Positions 1-9,080 of a stretch of 64,000 nt of DNA are shown here, in pieces. The position numbers and the translations under genes are program-made. The notes under the pieces were generated by a model. The model saw nothing but the letters and a program-made list of their open reading frames with translations. It had not been told where the DNA came from and made no database searches. This stretch comes from Tangfeifania diversioriginum (lineage in GTDB: Bacteria; Bacteroidota; Bacteroidia; Bacteroidales; Prolixibacteraceae): contig NZ_FQZE01000005.1 in NCBI RefSeq assembly GCF_900141875.1, forward strand, positions 1 through 64,000, given 5' to 3'. The first letter of the stretch is position 1. Each line of letters begins with the position of its first letter.

Positions 1-75
1 AACCAAGCAGCATTTAAAGAAAAGCGTATTAAATTTCTTGAGAATCAACTCGCACAATTAAACAACGTTGCATGA
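1..75 (+). CDS. C-terminal tail of an unidentified protein (partial)
   Basis: The first 25 codons are open in frame 1 and end in TGA at 73-75. The 24 visible residues are charged and helical (KEKRIKFLENQLAQLNNVA at the end), like the C-terminal helix of a transposase or a coiled-coil protein. The start and any domain lie outside the window, so no function can be given. Insertion-sequence debris begins about 225 bases downstream, which makes a mobile-element origin possible but unproven. Confidence 0.4.
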   Translation, partial: NQAAFKEKRIKFLENQLAQLNNVA

Positions 76-300
76 TTGTGTATAAGGTAGGTTAGCGCTA
101 ATATTTTGAAAAATCCCGGGCATGGGGTGGAATTCTTTTGAAATATTCAATTCTCAGCGGGGTAAAAATCAACTAATTCATTTTTTGTCAGTTTTTTACG
201 GGTTTTTTAAGAATGTTCGAGGAGGCATCATCTGGAGAAACAGCGAATGAGGGGGCTTCATTCAAACTTCATTTGTAACCATTGTTTCATTTAAAAACGG
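76..300. other. non-coding stretch, nothing recognised
   Basis: No reading frame of useful length, no clear promoter box and no strong hairpin was found between the partial frame ending at 75 and the transposase remnant at 301. Confidence 0.4.
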
Positions 301-453
301 ATGGCAATGCATATAAAAACGGGCGAAAATAGGCAGGAACTGATGATGTTTTCCTATGACATGATGGTTTTACCAGACAACCCTGTTCGTTTAATTGATT
401 TGATGTGTAAAAAATTTATTTCGGATAACCCATGGCTTAAACAGGCTGTGTGA
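301..453 (+). pseudogene. N-terminal remnant of an IS1182-type transposase
   Basis: This 50-codon frame reads MAMHIKTGENRQELMMF, then PDNPVRLIDLMC, and stops at 453. The pattern 'GENRQ..LM.F ... DNPVR.ID' matches the conserved first ~45 residues of IS1182-family transposases as I know them. The family is normally more than 400 residues, so over 85 percent is missing, including the catalytic region. The stop lies inside the left terminal repeat of the palindromic element at 443-634, which suggests that insertion of this element or a deletion cut the gene. The family assignment rests on a short stretch. Confidence 0.55.
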
Positions 454-634
454 AAATATAATTTTTTACACCGTGGCTTCAGCCCGGTGATTAAAAAACA
501 TTAGAAAACTTGAGGCTTTAGCCGTTAAACTTCTGAACGTTAAAGGCTAAAGCCGAATTTCATTCATCATGAAGTCACCGGGTTAAAACCCGGTGCAAAA
601 ATTACTTTCTTTTCATCCTGTTTTCAGACAGCCT
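443..634. mobile_element. MITE-like element built of nested palindromes
   Basis: The ends are imperfect terminal inverted repeats: AGGCTGTGTGAAAAT at 443-457 and GTTTTCAGACAGCCT at 620-634, 13 of 15 positions complementary. AGGCTGTCTGAAAA-type ends are common in insertion sequences. Inside are three palindromes: 469-489 (CACCG..CGGTG with an inner GGCT/AGCC), GGCTTTAGCC 514-523 pairing with GGCTAAAGCC 545-554, and the perfect CACCGGGTTAAAACCCGGTG at 576-595. No protein is encoded. No target-site duplication is visible. A REP-like repeat cluster is the alternative reading. Confidence 0.5.
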
Positions 635-909
635 TTGAAGGTCGGGGCTATTTTTTGTGGCTTCTTCCCACCATTATCAAGAAAACAAAAACCTGACTGA
701 TTAGTTACGTTTTGCGAGTAGGCCGGACATTTGCAGGTTTTGCACGAGGTGGTTGACAGCACAAAAATGACAAGCACTACTCCTGCCAAATTTTTTTTCA
801 GCAAAAAATGTGTTGGGGCAGCAGGGTTTTTTACATGGTGCCGGTATTTATTCTGATTAATTCGAATTAACCAAGATTGAAAAAACGTCAAAATGAATGC
901 ATTTCCCAT
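613..909 (-). CDS. small Cys-rich lipoprotein
   Basis: The frame contains a clear lipoprotein signal, LAGVVLVIFVLSTTSC, followed by CKTCKCPAYS, a motif I recognise from small predicted lipoproteins of Bacteroidota; no function is known to me. With the ATG at 909 an unlikely 35-residue extension precedes the signal. A TTG at 804 would give MLKKNLAGVV..., a textbook lipoprotein start, and is probably the real one. The last codons (GCLKTG, stop at 613-615) lie in the right terminal repeat of the palindromic element, so the native C-terminus has probably been replaced. Confidence 0.5.
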   Translation of the reverse strand: MGNAFILTFFQSWLIRINQNKYRHHVKNPAAPTHFLLKKNLAGVVLVIFVLSTTSCKTCKCPAYSQNVTNQSGFCFLDNGGKKPQKIAPTFKGCLKTG

Positions 910-1130
910 AATATTTTACTTCGTCAAATGTTGTCCTTCCTTTTTTCAAAAGCGAAAAAAATGACCAATTATTATAGCTATTTGAAAAAATAAATTTAAA
1001 ATTGCATAAACTTTAATAAAAAGCAAGCCTATGAGAAAAGCACAAAAAGATTTTAGCAACCATCGCGGGTTATCAATACTCCCCTGTTGAAAATAAAGGT
1101 GTAGAGCGAGTTATTTTATTCCACATTTAG

Positions 1131-1162
1131 TTTGTACATTGCGGATAAATTTTATACGTTTG
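1131..1162 (+). promoter_or_regulatory. Bacteroidota-type promoter of the giant surface protein gene
   Basis: TTTG at 1131-1134 is followed after 20 bases by TACGTTTG at 1155-1162, matching the known -33 TTTG / -7 TAnnTTTG consensus of the primary sigma factor in this phylum. It leaves a leader of about 100 bases before the ATG at 1269. Confidence 0.7.
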
Positions 1163-1268
1163 TAATGTTTTGCAATTTAGGAAAGACAGTTTTGTCTGAA
1201 ATTATGATTAAAAGATTAAATATTTTAAAATCAATCAATCAATTAAGTTCAATTTAAAAAGAAATGCT

Positions 1269-4200
1269 ATGAGAAAAACATTTACTCAGCTTATTAGTAC
1301 AATGCTGTTTGGTATGTTGGTATTACTGACACCTTACGGATTACGGGCTCAGGATGAAGCCCAAACCACGCTGGAGACTTTTGCGGAAGAGGCCAGCGCC
1401 TGTTATAATGAATCCAACTCTTATGAAGTGGAGATCTCAGTACGCGATTTTCAGAAAATTAAGGAATTGGAATTGTACCTGGCTTATGACGGGGATATTT
1501 TCAATTTTGAAGATTTTGTGCCGGAAGCTACCGAGCTTTCAGGGATTTCGGTTACTGAATTACCCGGAGACACATTGCTTTTTCAGTGGTCTTCTACGAC
1601 ACCTGTCGATATTGCCAACGATCCTGAAAGGGCAGTTATAGGGAAACTTCAGTTTAGTATTGACAATTTCCCGTTAAATACGGCATTTGAATATCCTACT
1701 GCATTGACATGGGATGCCGATAAAAGTGAATATCTGTATGAAGATTCCGGTGATGAACAGGTTCTTACAGGTGAATTTACCAACGGTAGCCTTACTGTTA
1801 CAGTTGCTGAAGATTTGCAGGTTATTACCGTAACACCTGATCCTGCTGTTTGTTATAACAGTACTGTAGATGTAACAGTTGAACCGGATGGTTTTGAGTA
1901 TTCGTTTAACGGACAGTCATATACTGACAATAATGTTGGAAACTCTTCACCCGGAGAGAACACAGTTCAGGTGAGAGACGAAAATGGTTGTATTTCACTT
2001 TTAACTACTTTTACCATTAATGCACCCGAACCGGTTACTTTCGAATGGTTAGTGGAAGATGCAAAATGTTTTGAAGGAAATGGCGAAATACAGTTTTACA
2101 ACGTTACGGGTGGTACACCTGATTATACCTATTATGTTATTCCCGATGAAGACATTGATGATGTAAGGTATGACTGGTTTTACGGGGACAAAACGATGTT
2201 GGACAATTTTGCTTATTCAACCAATCAGTTACTTAGAAAATCTGGTTCTTATTGGATTGCTGTGCAGGATGTAAATAATTGCGTCAAATTATTTGATGTA
2301 AACGAAAGTTTGACAAACAGATGGGAACAAGTTTATATTGATCAACCTGAATCTATCGGAGCTACTGCCGTTGCTACTGCAGATGTTTCCTGTTTTGGCC
2401 AAGAAGATGGTGAAATTACTGCAACAATGGGTACCGGTGGAACTCCATGGAATGATGGAGCAGGAGACTACTATAAAGTTTCATTGAACGGTGGTATTCC
2501 TTTAGAGGTTGCCTCAGGTGCTACAACAGTTTTTGATGAACTGCCAGGTGGTACGCACACAGTGGCCGTAATGGATATGTATTGCACGGAAACAATTACC
2601 GTAGAAATACAAGAACCTTTGGACGCTGCATTTTCTTTGGATTATGAAGATGTTGCTTGTGTTGATAGTCCGAATGGACAAATCTGGATTGAAGAAGTTT
2701 GGTGGCTCGACCCGGCAGGGAATGATACGCTCACCGACTTAACAGGATGGACTTTTGAAGTTTTCGGGCCTGGTGCTGTAAGCGAAGGAACAGCCGATGT
2801 TGACGGAGGTATTGTTGACGGATTGGCTCCCAATAATTACAGTGTGTTTGTAAGCGACCCGAATGGCTGTGTTTACGAATACAGTAATCCTGACGGTAGT
2901 GGAAACAAAGTACCTGTTATGTCTCCTGAATTGATAGATTTTGATGTAATTCCGGAGCATGTTGTATGTCAGGGAAGTGCAACCGGAAAAATTACGGTAA
3001 CCAGCCTTTCAGGAGCTGTTAATTATGAACTCAGTACTGATGGTACCAACTGGCAGGAAGAACTTATATTTGAAGACCTGACTGCCGGAGTTTATACTGT
3101 ACAAGTTAGGGATGCTGATAATTTGGATGCTTGTGTTATTTCGCAGGATGTAACAATTGAGGAGCCAGAAGTAGCACTTGATCTTTCAGTTGACAACATT
3201 TACGCTCCGACCTGCGATGGTGGGAACGATGGAAATGCCACAGCATTCGCTCAAGGTGGCTGGCCATTCTACGATGCGAATGATAACCCTTATTATGAAT
3301 ATTCACTTGATGGTTCTCCTTACTGGGTAGGTAATCCTACTTTTGCGGTAACCGAAGGTTCACATACATTGACAGTCAGGGACTCCATGGGATGCGAAGT
3401 TCCGGTTGAATTTGTTGTGGATGATGTTCAACCTATTGAGATTGAAGTAACTACTCCGGAAACAGATCCTGAGATTTACTGTTTTGACGGGTCAACTAAT
3501 GTTTTGGTTTCTTTTATTTCCGAAGCAAACGACTTTGATGATGAAGAATACACCTATAAATATTCCGCATCATCTGATATGTCTGATGCTCAGACTTTAG
3601 TACTGAGTGGTACAGATATGACTTTCTTGTCTGCCGGAACCTGGTATTTTACAGCAGAAGACCCCAATGGTTGTGTTTCTGCTCCTTATGAATTGGAAAT
3701 CGAAGAAGGGGAAGAGCTTGAAGTACTCGAAATGGTTCCTGAAGATGCAACCTGTTTTGGCTACTGGGACGGTTCCATTACCATTAAAATGACAGGCGGA
3801 AGTCCGTTTTTGACAGGAGACCGTTACAAGTATATTATTAAAAACAACTACGCTGCATTAAGCAACCCTGATAATGAATGGTTGCCATTCTATAACGATG
3901 ACGTTGAGAATGACAGTACATTAACTGTGATGCTTCAAAAAGGATCCTACTGGATAGCTGTTAAAGATTCATGTGATATGGTAGCAGAGGCCTTCCAAAT
4001 TGAAGGGTTTGATGCAATTGAAATTGCCGAAGCTGAAGTTGGTCCTGTTACATGTTATGGTGACGATGACGGTTATATTGATTTAACCGGTTCGGTTACA
4101 GGTGGCAATGAAGCAGAGGGTTACCTTTATTCTTTATCTCAGGTAGGAGAAGGAACTTCTTTGATCGTTGAAGACCAGGAAAGTCCGGTATTTGATGAAC

Positions 4201-7200
4201 TTGTAGCTGGTACTTATATGATTAGTGTAACTGATGCAAATGGTTGCCCAGCTGCTACAGAAACTTACAATGTACTTTCACCTGCTCCTTTAGATGTTCA
4301 GTTCGACAGCCTCTATGTTAGCTGTAACGGCGCAGAAGATGGTGAGATTTTTATTGACATTTCTGGCGGCACAGGTGGAACCTACGGACTTGGTGGTCAG
4401 GAAACAGACGATGAATACAGTACTGATGGAAATAAATACCGTGTTGTAATTAATAATACCGACTCTGAAGGCATTAGTTATGGCGAATATGCATTTGCTG
4501 ATGATGTGGATTCAAAAATATTCCAAGTAGCAGCAGGTGAATATGAAGTTATCGTTTACGATGCTAATGATTGTATGTTTGGTCCTACAATTATCTCTAT
4601 TGAAGAACCCGAAGCATGGGATGTTACTACTGATTTTGCATTCCCAAGTGATTGTGGCGAGGAAGACGGTTCAGTTTCAGTTACCGTAAATGACGGTGGC
4701 TGGGTAGATTTAGGCATGGGATACCAGTTTAAACTGAATGACGGTGAATGGACTGACGTTGTCAATGAAGGAGAATATACATTCGACAATGTAGGTTTTG
4801 GCACACATACTATTTACGTTCAAAATGACACAGCAGCTATCGAAGGGGCAGTTGATCCTGCCATAAACGAAACACGTTGTATTTACTCTGAAACAGTAGT
4901 TATCAGCGAAGCTTCTCCGTTTGACTATGATGTGGAGGTTAAGAACGTATCTTGTCATGGCGGTGCTGACGGGCAATTTATCATTACCAACGTTACCGGA
5001 GGACAGGGAACTGAAGGTTACCAATTCCAACTTGTAAATTCCGAGAATCCGACTGTTGATGAAGACATGTGGTTGCCACTTGATGAAGAAGGCGATCCTG
5101 TATGGGTTACTGAGTTCACATTCGACACTTTAACTTATGGTCACCATACACTTTACATCAGAGATGATGCAGGTTATACACTTTCAAAATGTCAGGCTGC
5201 TGAATCATGGCATATTCGTCAACCCGATAGTCTTGAGATCGTTGAAACCATGTGGATAAACGATGTTACATGTAATGGTGGAAGCGATGGGAGATTTGAG
5301 ATAATTGTAGAAGGTGGAACCCCACCTTATAAATATGCTTACACCGAATCACAGGTGGTTTCACCAGAACATCCATACCAGAATATGCCCGACCTTGAAG
5401 ATGAAAGCCTATGGCAGCCGGAAGAACCCGTATTTACAGGAGTTGAAGCCGGAACATTTATTGCCTGGGTAGTTGATGCTAATGGTTGCTGGATTGGTGG
5501 AGAAATTCGTCCGAACGGACAGACTATTGATAACCACCGTGTTGTTATTGCTGAACCTGAAATGATTGTCAGTGCAGATACAGTAGTAACAAATGCAACG
5601 TGCTACGGAGAGGCCAATGGTTCAATCGTGCTGAATAGTGTGACTGGAGGAAATGGAGCTCCATTTACTTATGAAGTTACAGGTACTATTTACGATGGTA
5701 CAGATACAACTTATGTATTTGACGACGCAGAATATGACGGAGTTACTGATGAGTTAACAGGCTTGTATGCAAGCATGGACGATACTTCCAACTATGTTGG
5801 ACCGGAAGATATGTATTTTATCTATGCAATTGATGCCAGTGGTTGCAGGCAACTTGTTGATTCTACTTATATTACCCACCCAGAAGAGTTTATTATTGAC
5901 CTTGTTGTTGATGAAGATGCCTTTATTTGTGCAAACGACCTGGCTGGTATAGTTGACATCATCACTGTAAGCGGTGGAACAGGAGTTCCTGAATATCAGG
6001 TTTACAGAGATGGAGCATTGGTTAGAAACTGGACATCTAATGCTTCCCATGTTGTTGAAGCTGGGCACACTTATAAAGTTGTTGCTAAGGATGAAAATGA
6101 ATGTATAGCTGAAGTGGAAAAATACATCGAAAGTCCGGAACCTATAACATTCGATGTAATTAACACAAGTTGCTACGGTGATGAGTTCGGTTCTGCAAGA
6201 ATAGAAGTTCAGGGTGAAAGTGATCGTGAGTTCCGTGTTATTTATACTGTAACTGAGAGTGATATTCCAGTTGAGACAGATACCACTGAATGGTTCACAG
6301 CAGAGATCAATATTAACAATTTTGTATTTGATGGTGAAAATATAGATGATGTTCACTATGAAATTACAGTAGAAGACAATTTCGGTTGTAAATCTGAAAT
6401 GGGGGTATTCACATTCGATCCTGTCCAAACTCAGATTATACTAACAACGGAAGTTGACGATAATATGATTACCGCTTCAGCAATTGGTGGTACAGTTGTT
6501 ACCTCCAGTGATTATCAATACGCAATAGCACCTGCCGGTTTCGAAGGTGATTTGACATGGATGGATGACAACATTATGACAGTTGATTCATTTAATACAT
6601 GGGTTGTTTATGTGCGTGATAACAACTGGTGCTGGACAACTGATACTTTAGAATCTGTAGGTTTCACATCATTGACAATTGCCGAAGTTCAGGGTGAAGG
6701 AGATGATTCACCGGTTTTAGATGACGTTGTGGGTGTAACTGGTACTGTTACTGGTATTGCTGAAGGCGAAGGATTCTTTATGCAGGATGCCAATGCAGCC
6801 TGGAGCGGAATCTGGGTAGCTTATGTTGATGCAGCTGACCTTGCCATTGGCGATGGTGCTGAAGTTGTTGGTGTTGTTGCCGAAGTAGCAGACGTAACTA
6901 CTATTCAGGCAACAGAAGTTACTGCAGTTGATGCACAGCTGGAAGTTGAACCACTTGTTGTTGAACCTATGGAAGCAGAAAATGAAATGTACGAAAGTGT
7001 CCTCGTTACTGTTGAGGGTGCACGTGCAACTGCTGCTGACGAAGGTAACGGTGAATGGACTATTTTCACTGAAACTGACAACGATGTTGTTGTGAATGAC
7101 TGGTTATATGTTTACGCACCAGAAGAAGGTAATTTCTACGATGTTACCGGTGTTGTAAACGGAAGACTCGATGCATTTAAAGTAGAACCAAGAATGGAGG

Positions 7201-7475
7201 CTGATATTGTTGACTTAACTGCAACTCCGGCCGACATGATTACTAAAAATATTGAGTTCAACGTTTATCCGAACCCATTCGATGGCCACATCAAAATTGA
7301 GAATAGCGATAAACTCACAAGAGTTGTTATTACCAACATTGCTGGTCAAAGAGTAATGGATGTTGAATATCCAAGTCAGGAAATCCGTACTGCAAATCTG
7401 GTTAGCGGTGTGTACGTTGTAAGTATGTTTACTGAAGACGGACTCGCCAAAACAGAGAGGATTGTTAAAAGGTAA
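1269..7475 (+). CDS. giant SprB-repeat surface protein with T9SS signal
   Basis: 2068 residues. A Sec signal peptide (residues 1-28, ending GLRAQ) is followed by a cohesin-like beta domain (about 43-177, LELYLAYDGDIFNFEDF). Then come about 15 SprB-type repeats of roughly 80-110 residues (about 180-1790), each starting with a (V/A)(T/S)C.G..DG.I motif and a following GG, for example VSCHGGADGQF and VTCNGGSDGRF. An OB-fold-like domain (about 1800-1930, IAEVQGEGDDSPVLDD...GFFMQD) resembles the YhcR/ExeM type. A type A T9SS sorting domain closes the protein (about 1990-2068, VYPNPFDG, ending ERIVKR). SprB repeats are known from gliding adhesins such as Flavobacterium SprB; adhesion at the cell surface is inferred. 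It stands alone between its own promoter and two terminators. Confidence 0.9.
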   Translation: MRKTFTQLISTMLFGMLVLLTPYGLRAQDEAQTTLETFAEEASACYNESNSYEVEISVRDFQKIKELELYLAYDGDIFNFEDFVPEATELSGISVTELPGDTLLFQWSSTTPVDIANDPERAVIGKLQFSIDNFPLNTAFEYPTALTWDADKSEYLYEDSGDEQVLTGEFTNGSLTVTVAEDLQVITVTPDPAVCYNSTVDVTVEPDGFEYSFNGQSYTDNNVGNSSPGENTVQVRDENGCISLLTTFTINAPEPVTFEWLVEDAKCFEGNGEIQFYNVTGGTPDYTYYVIPDEDIDDVRYDWFYGDKTMLDNFAYSTNQLLRKSGSYWIAVQDVNNCVKLFDVNESLTNRWEQVYIDQPESIGATAVATADVSCFGQEDGEITATMGTGGTPWNDGAGDYYKVSLNGGIPLEVASGATTVFDELPGGTHTVAVMDMYCTETITVEIQEPLDAAFSLDYEDVACVDSPNGQIWIEEVWWLDPAGNDTLTDLTGWTFEVFGPGAVSEGTADVDGGIVDGLAPNNYSVFVSDPNGCVYEYSNPDGSGNKVPVMSPELIDFDVIPEHVVCQGSATGKITVTSLSGAVNYELSTDGTNWQEELIFEDLTAGVYTVQVRDADNLDACVISQDVTIEEPEVALDLSVDNIYAPTCDGGNDGNATAFAQGGWPFYDANDNPYYEYSLDGSPYWVGNPTFAVTEGSHTLTVRDSMGCEVPVEFVVDDVQPIEIEVTTPETDPEIYCFDGSTNVLVSFISEANDFDDEEYTYKYSASSDMSDAQTLVLSGTDMTFLSAGTWYFTAEDPNGCVSAPYELEIEEGEELEVLEMVPEDATCFGYWDGSITIKMTGGSPFLTGDRYKYIIKNNYAALSNPDNEWLPFYNDDVENDSTLTVMLQKGSYWIAVKDSCDMVAEAFQIEGFDAIEIAEAEVGPVTCYGDDDGYIDLTGSVTGGNEAEGYLYSLSQVGEGTSLIVEDQESPVFDELVAGTYMISVTDANGCPAATETYNVLSPAPLDVQFDSLYVSCNGAEDGEIFIDISGGTGGTYGLGGQETDDEYSTDGNKYRVVINNTDSEGISYGEYAFADDVDSKIFQVAAGEYEVIVYDANDCMFGPTIISIEEPEAWDVTTDFAFPSDCGEEDGSVSVTVNDGGWVDLGMGYQFKLNDGEWTDVVNEGEYTFDNVGFGTHTIYVQNDTAAIEGAVDPAINETRCIYSETVVISEASPFDYDVEVKNVSCHGGADGQFIITNVTGGQGTEGYQFQLVNSENPTVDEDMWLPLDEEGDPVWVTEFTFDTLTYGHHTLYIRDDAGYTLSKCQAAESWHIRQPDSLEIVETMWINDVTCNGGSDGRFEIIVEGGTPPYKYAYTESQVVSPEHPYQNMPDLEDESLWQPEEPVFTGVEAGTFIAWVVDANGCWIGGEIRPNGQTIDNHRVVIAEPEMIVSADTVVTNATCYGEANGSIVLNSVTGGNGAPFTYEVTGTIYDGTDTTYVFDDAEYDGVTDELTGLYASMDDTSNYVGPEDMYFIYAIDASGCRQLVDSTYITHPEEFIIDLVVDEDAFICANDLAGIVDIITVSGGTGVPEYQVYRDGALVRNWTSNASHVVEAGHTYKVVAKDENECIAEVEKYIESPEPITFDVINTSCYGDEFGSARIEVQGESDREFRVIYTVTESDIPVETDTTEWFTAEININNFVFDGENIDDVHYEITVEDNFGCKSEMGVFTFDPVQTQIILTTEVDDNMITASAIGGTVVTSSDYQYAIAPAGFEGDLTWMDDNIMTVDSFNTWVVYVRDNNWCWTTDTLESVGFTSLTIAEVQGEGDDSPVLDDVVGVTGTVTGIAEGEGFFMQDANAAWSGIWVAYVDAADLAIGDGAEVVGVVAEVADVTTIQATEVTAVDAQLEVEPLVVEPMEAENEMYESVLVTVEGARATAADEGNGEWTIFTETDNDVVVNDWLYVYAPEEGNFYDVTGVVNGRLDAFKVEPRMEADIVDLTATPADMITKNIEFNVYPNPFDGHIKIENSDKLTRVVITNIAGQRVMDVEYPSQEIRTANLVSGVYVVSMFTEDGLAKTERIVKR

Positions 7476-7497
7476 TACCGAATTGATTGATTAAAAA

Positions 7498-7523
7498 GGG
7501 GGAAGCGTTGCTTCCCCTTTTTT
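7498..7523 (+). terminator. intrinsic terminator after the surface protein gene
   Basis: GGGGAAGC and GCTTCCCC form an 8-bp GC-rich stem with a GTT loop, followed directly by six T, 23 bases after the stop codon. Confidence 0.85.
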
Positions 7524-7533
7524 ATTGCCTTTA

Positions 7534-7572
7534 AACCTTCAAGGTATTCTTAATCCTTGAAGGTTTTTTTAT
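7534..7572 (+). terminator. second, tandem hairpin terminator
   Basis: AACCTTCAAGG (7534-7544) and CCTTGAAGGTT (7555-7565) form a perfect 11-bp stem with a 10-base loop and a long T tract. It follows the first terminator and lies just before the nitroreductase gene, so it may insulate that gene from readthrough. Confidence 0.7.
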
Positions 7573-7603
7573 TTTTGTTAAAATATCATTAGAAATAATT
7601 CAA

Positions 7604-8347
7604 ATGGAAGTTTTAAATAATCACGTTACCATACGAAAGTTTAAAAACAAACCTGTTGATCCCAAATTGCTGGAAAGTATTTTATACTCAGGAACACGGG
7701 CCTCAACAACCGGAAATATGCAGGTTTACAGTGTTTTGGTTACTCAGGAAGAAGATCGAAAACAAAAACTTGCGCCACTACATTTTAATCAGCCGGTGGC
7801 CGTTAATGCCCCCGTATTGTTAACTTTTGTGGCAGATTTTAACCGTTTTTCCCAATGGTGCACAATGAATAAAGCAAAACCTGGTTACGCCAATTTCATC
7901 TCCTTTTTCACTGCAGCCATCGATGCACTGCTGGTGGCACAAAATGTAAGTGTGGCTGCTGAAAACAATGGACTGGGAATTTGTTATCTGGGCACCACAA
8001 CTTATAATGCTAAGGAAATTATTGATGTTTTAAACCTGCCCAAACTAACTTTTCCGGTAACTACTGTTGCGCTTGGCTATCCGGATGAAAAACCGGATTT
8101 GACTGACCGGTTGCCTTTGGAAGCTGTTGTTCATCACGAGAAATACAGTGATTATTCCGAGAAGAATATTCGTGAGTTTTATGCTTATAAGGAGAGTCTG
8201 ACAGAAATGCAGCAGTTTGTTAAAGAAAATCAAAAGGAGACGCTGGCTCAGGTTTTTACCGATGTGAGGTACAAAGAGGAAGATAACCTGTTTTTTTCCG
8301 AAAAAATGTTACAGGTATTACGTGATCAGGGATTTTTGAATGACTGA
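7604..8347 (+). CDS. nitroreductase family FMN oxidoreductase
   Basis: 247 residues, the size of the NfsA/Frp branch of the FMN-dependent nitroreductases, which reduce nitro compounds, quinones or flavins with NAD(P)H. The N-terminus carries the typical HVTIRKFKNKPVD motif, where the RKF arginine contacts FMN, followed by RASTTGNMQVYSVLV. A central segment NNGLGICYLGTTTYNAKEI and VALGYPDEKP match the family's second flavin region. No signal peptide, so cytoplasmic. It stands alone after the tandem terminators and converges on the LytTR regulator with 4 bases between stops. The physiological substrate cannot be told. Confidence 0.85.
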   Translation: MEVLNNHVTIRKFKNKPVDPKLLESILYSGTRASTTGNMQVYSVLVTQEEDRKQKLAPLHFNQPVAVNAPVLLTFVADFNRFSQWCTMNKAKPGYANFISFFTAAIDALLVAQNVSVAAENNGLGICYLGTTTYNAKEIIDVLNLPKLTFPVTTVALGYPDEKPDLTDRLPLEAVVHHEKYSDYSEKNIREFYAYKESLTEMQQFVKENQKETLAQVFTDVRYKEEDNLFFSEKMLQVLRDQGFLND

Positions 8348-8351
8348 AATT

Positions 8352-9080
8352 TTAGTCAGCCAATTTTTCATTTATAAATTTCAGAAAATCCTGACGGTAG
8401 CTGTTTCCTACAGGTAGCTTTTTCCCATTGATTTGCACCATATTTCCTTCAAGCAATTCAATCTTATCGATTGAAATGATGTAAGATTTATGAATGCGGT
8501 AAAACTGGTTGGGAGGTAAAAGTTCCAGCATTTTTTTCATGGAAAGGTTGGTGATTATTTTTCGGTTTTGCAGGTGTACCTGTATGTAATCACCCAAACC
8601 TTCAATGTATTCAATTTCAGTGAATTTTACTTTGTACGTTTTTTTGTTCGATTTAATAAATACAAAAGCATTTTCCGGCGGTGATTCCTGAAAATCTTTT
8701 CCGGGTTTATTCTTCAACAGGAACATTTCATGCGCTTTAAAAAAAGCTTTGCTGAATCGTTCAAAAGAGAATGGTTTTTTCAGGTAATCAATGGCATCCA
8801 GTTCAAAACCTTCGAGTGCATAATCGGAATAGGCGGTGGTGAAAATTACCATGGGGGGCTGTTTTAAGTTTTTTAGGAATGAAATCCCTGACAGTTTTGG
8901 CATATTAATATCAAGAAAGATTAAATCCACTTCATTTTCCTGTAAAACCCCATTTGCACAAATGGCATCGTGGCATTTGCCTGCAATTTTCAGTTGCGGT
9001 ATTTTTAAGGCATATTGCTCAATTACATTTTGTGCCAGCGGTTCGTCATCAATAATCAATGCTTTAATTTCCATTTTCAA
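8352..9080 (-). CDS. LytTR-family response regulator
   Basis: 242 residues. The receiver domain (about 4-120) has the acidic pair D11/D12 in LIIDDEP, the phospho-acceptor D57 in LIFLDINMP and the conserved lysine in DYLKKPF. The C-terminal LytTR DNA-binding domain (about 140-240) has NKKTYKV...IEYIEGLGDYIQVH and FYRIHKSYIIS. LytTR regulators act on promoter DNA after phosphorylation. The start overlaps the end of the sensor kinase gene by 17 bases, so the two are translationally coupled and form one system. The target genes are unknown. Confidence 0.93.
   Translation of the reverse strand: MKMEIKALIIDDEPLAQNVIEQYALKIPQLKIAGKCHDAICANGVLQENEVDLIFLDINMPKLSGISFLKNLKQPPMVIFTTAYSDYALEGFELDAIDYLKKPFSFERFSKAFFKAHEMFLLKNKPGKDFQESPPENAFVFIKSNKKTYKVKFTEIEYIEGLGDYIQVHLQNRKIITNLSMKKMLELLPPNQFYRIHKSYIISIDKIELLEGNMVQINGKKLPVGNSYRQDFLKFINEKLAD

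Noticed and set aside
467-600. CRISPR array
   Set aside because: The repeats are palindromic and differ from each other; there are no regular spacers and no cas genes in the window.
5754-6428. 224-residue open frame on the minus strand
   Set aside because: It lies wholly inside the SprB-repeat gene, has no recognisable motif and no promoter, and is a shadow of its codon bias.
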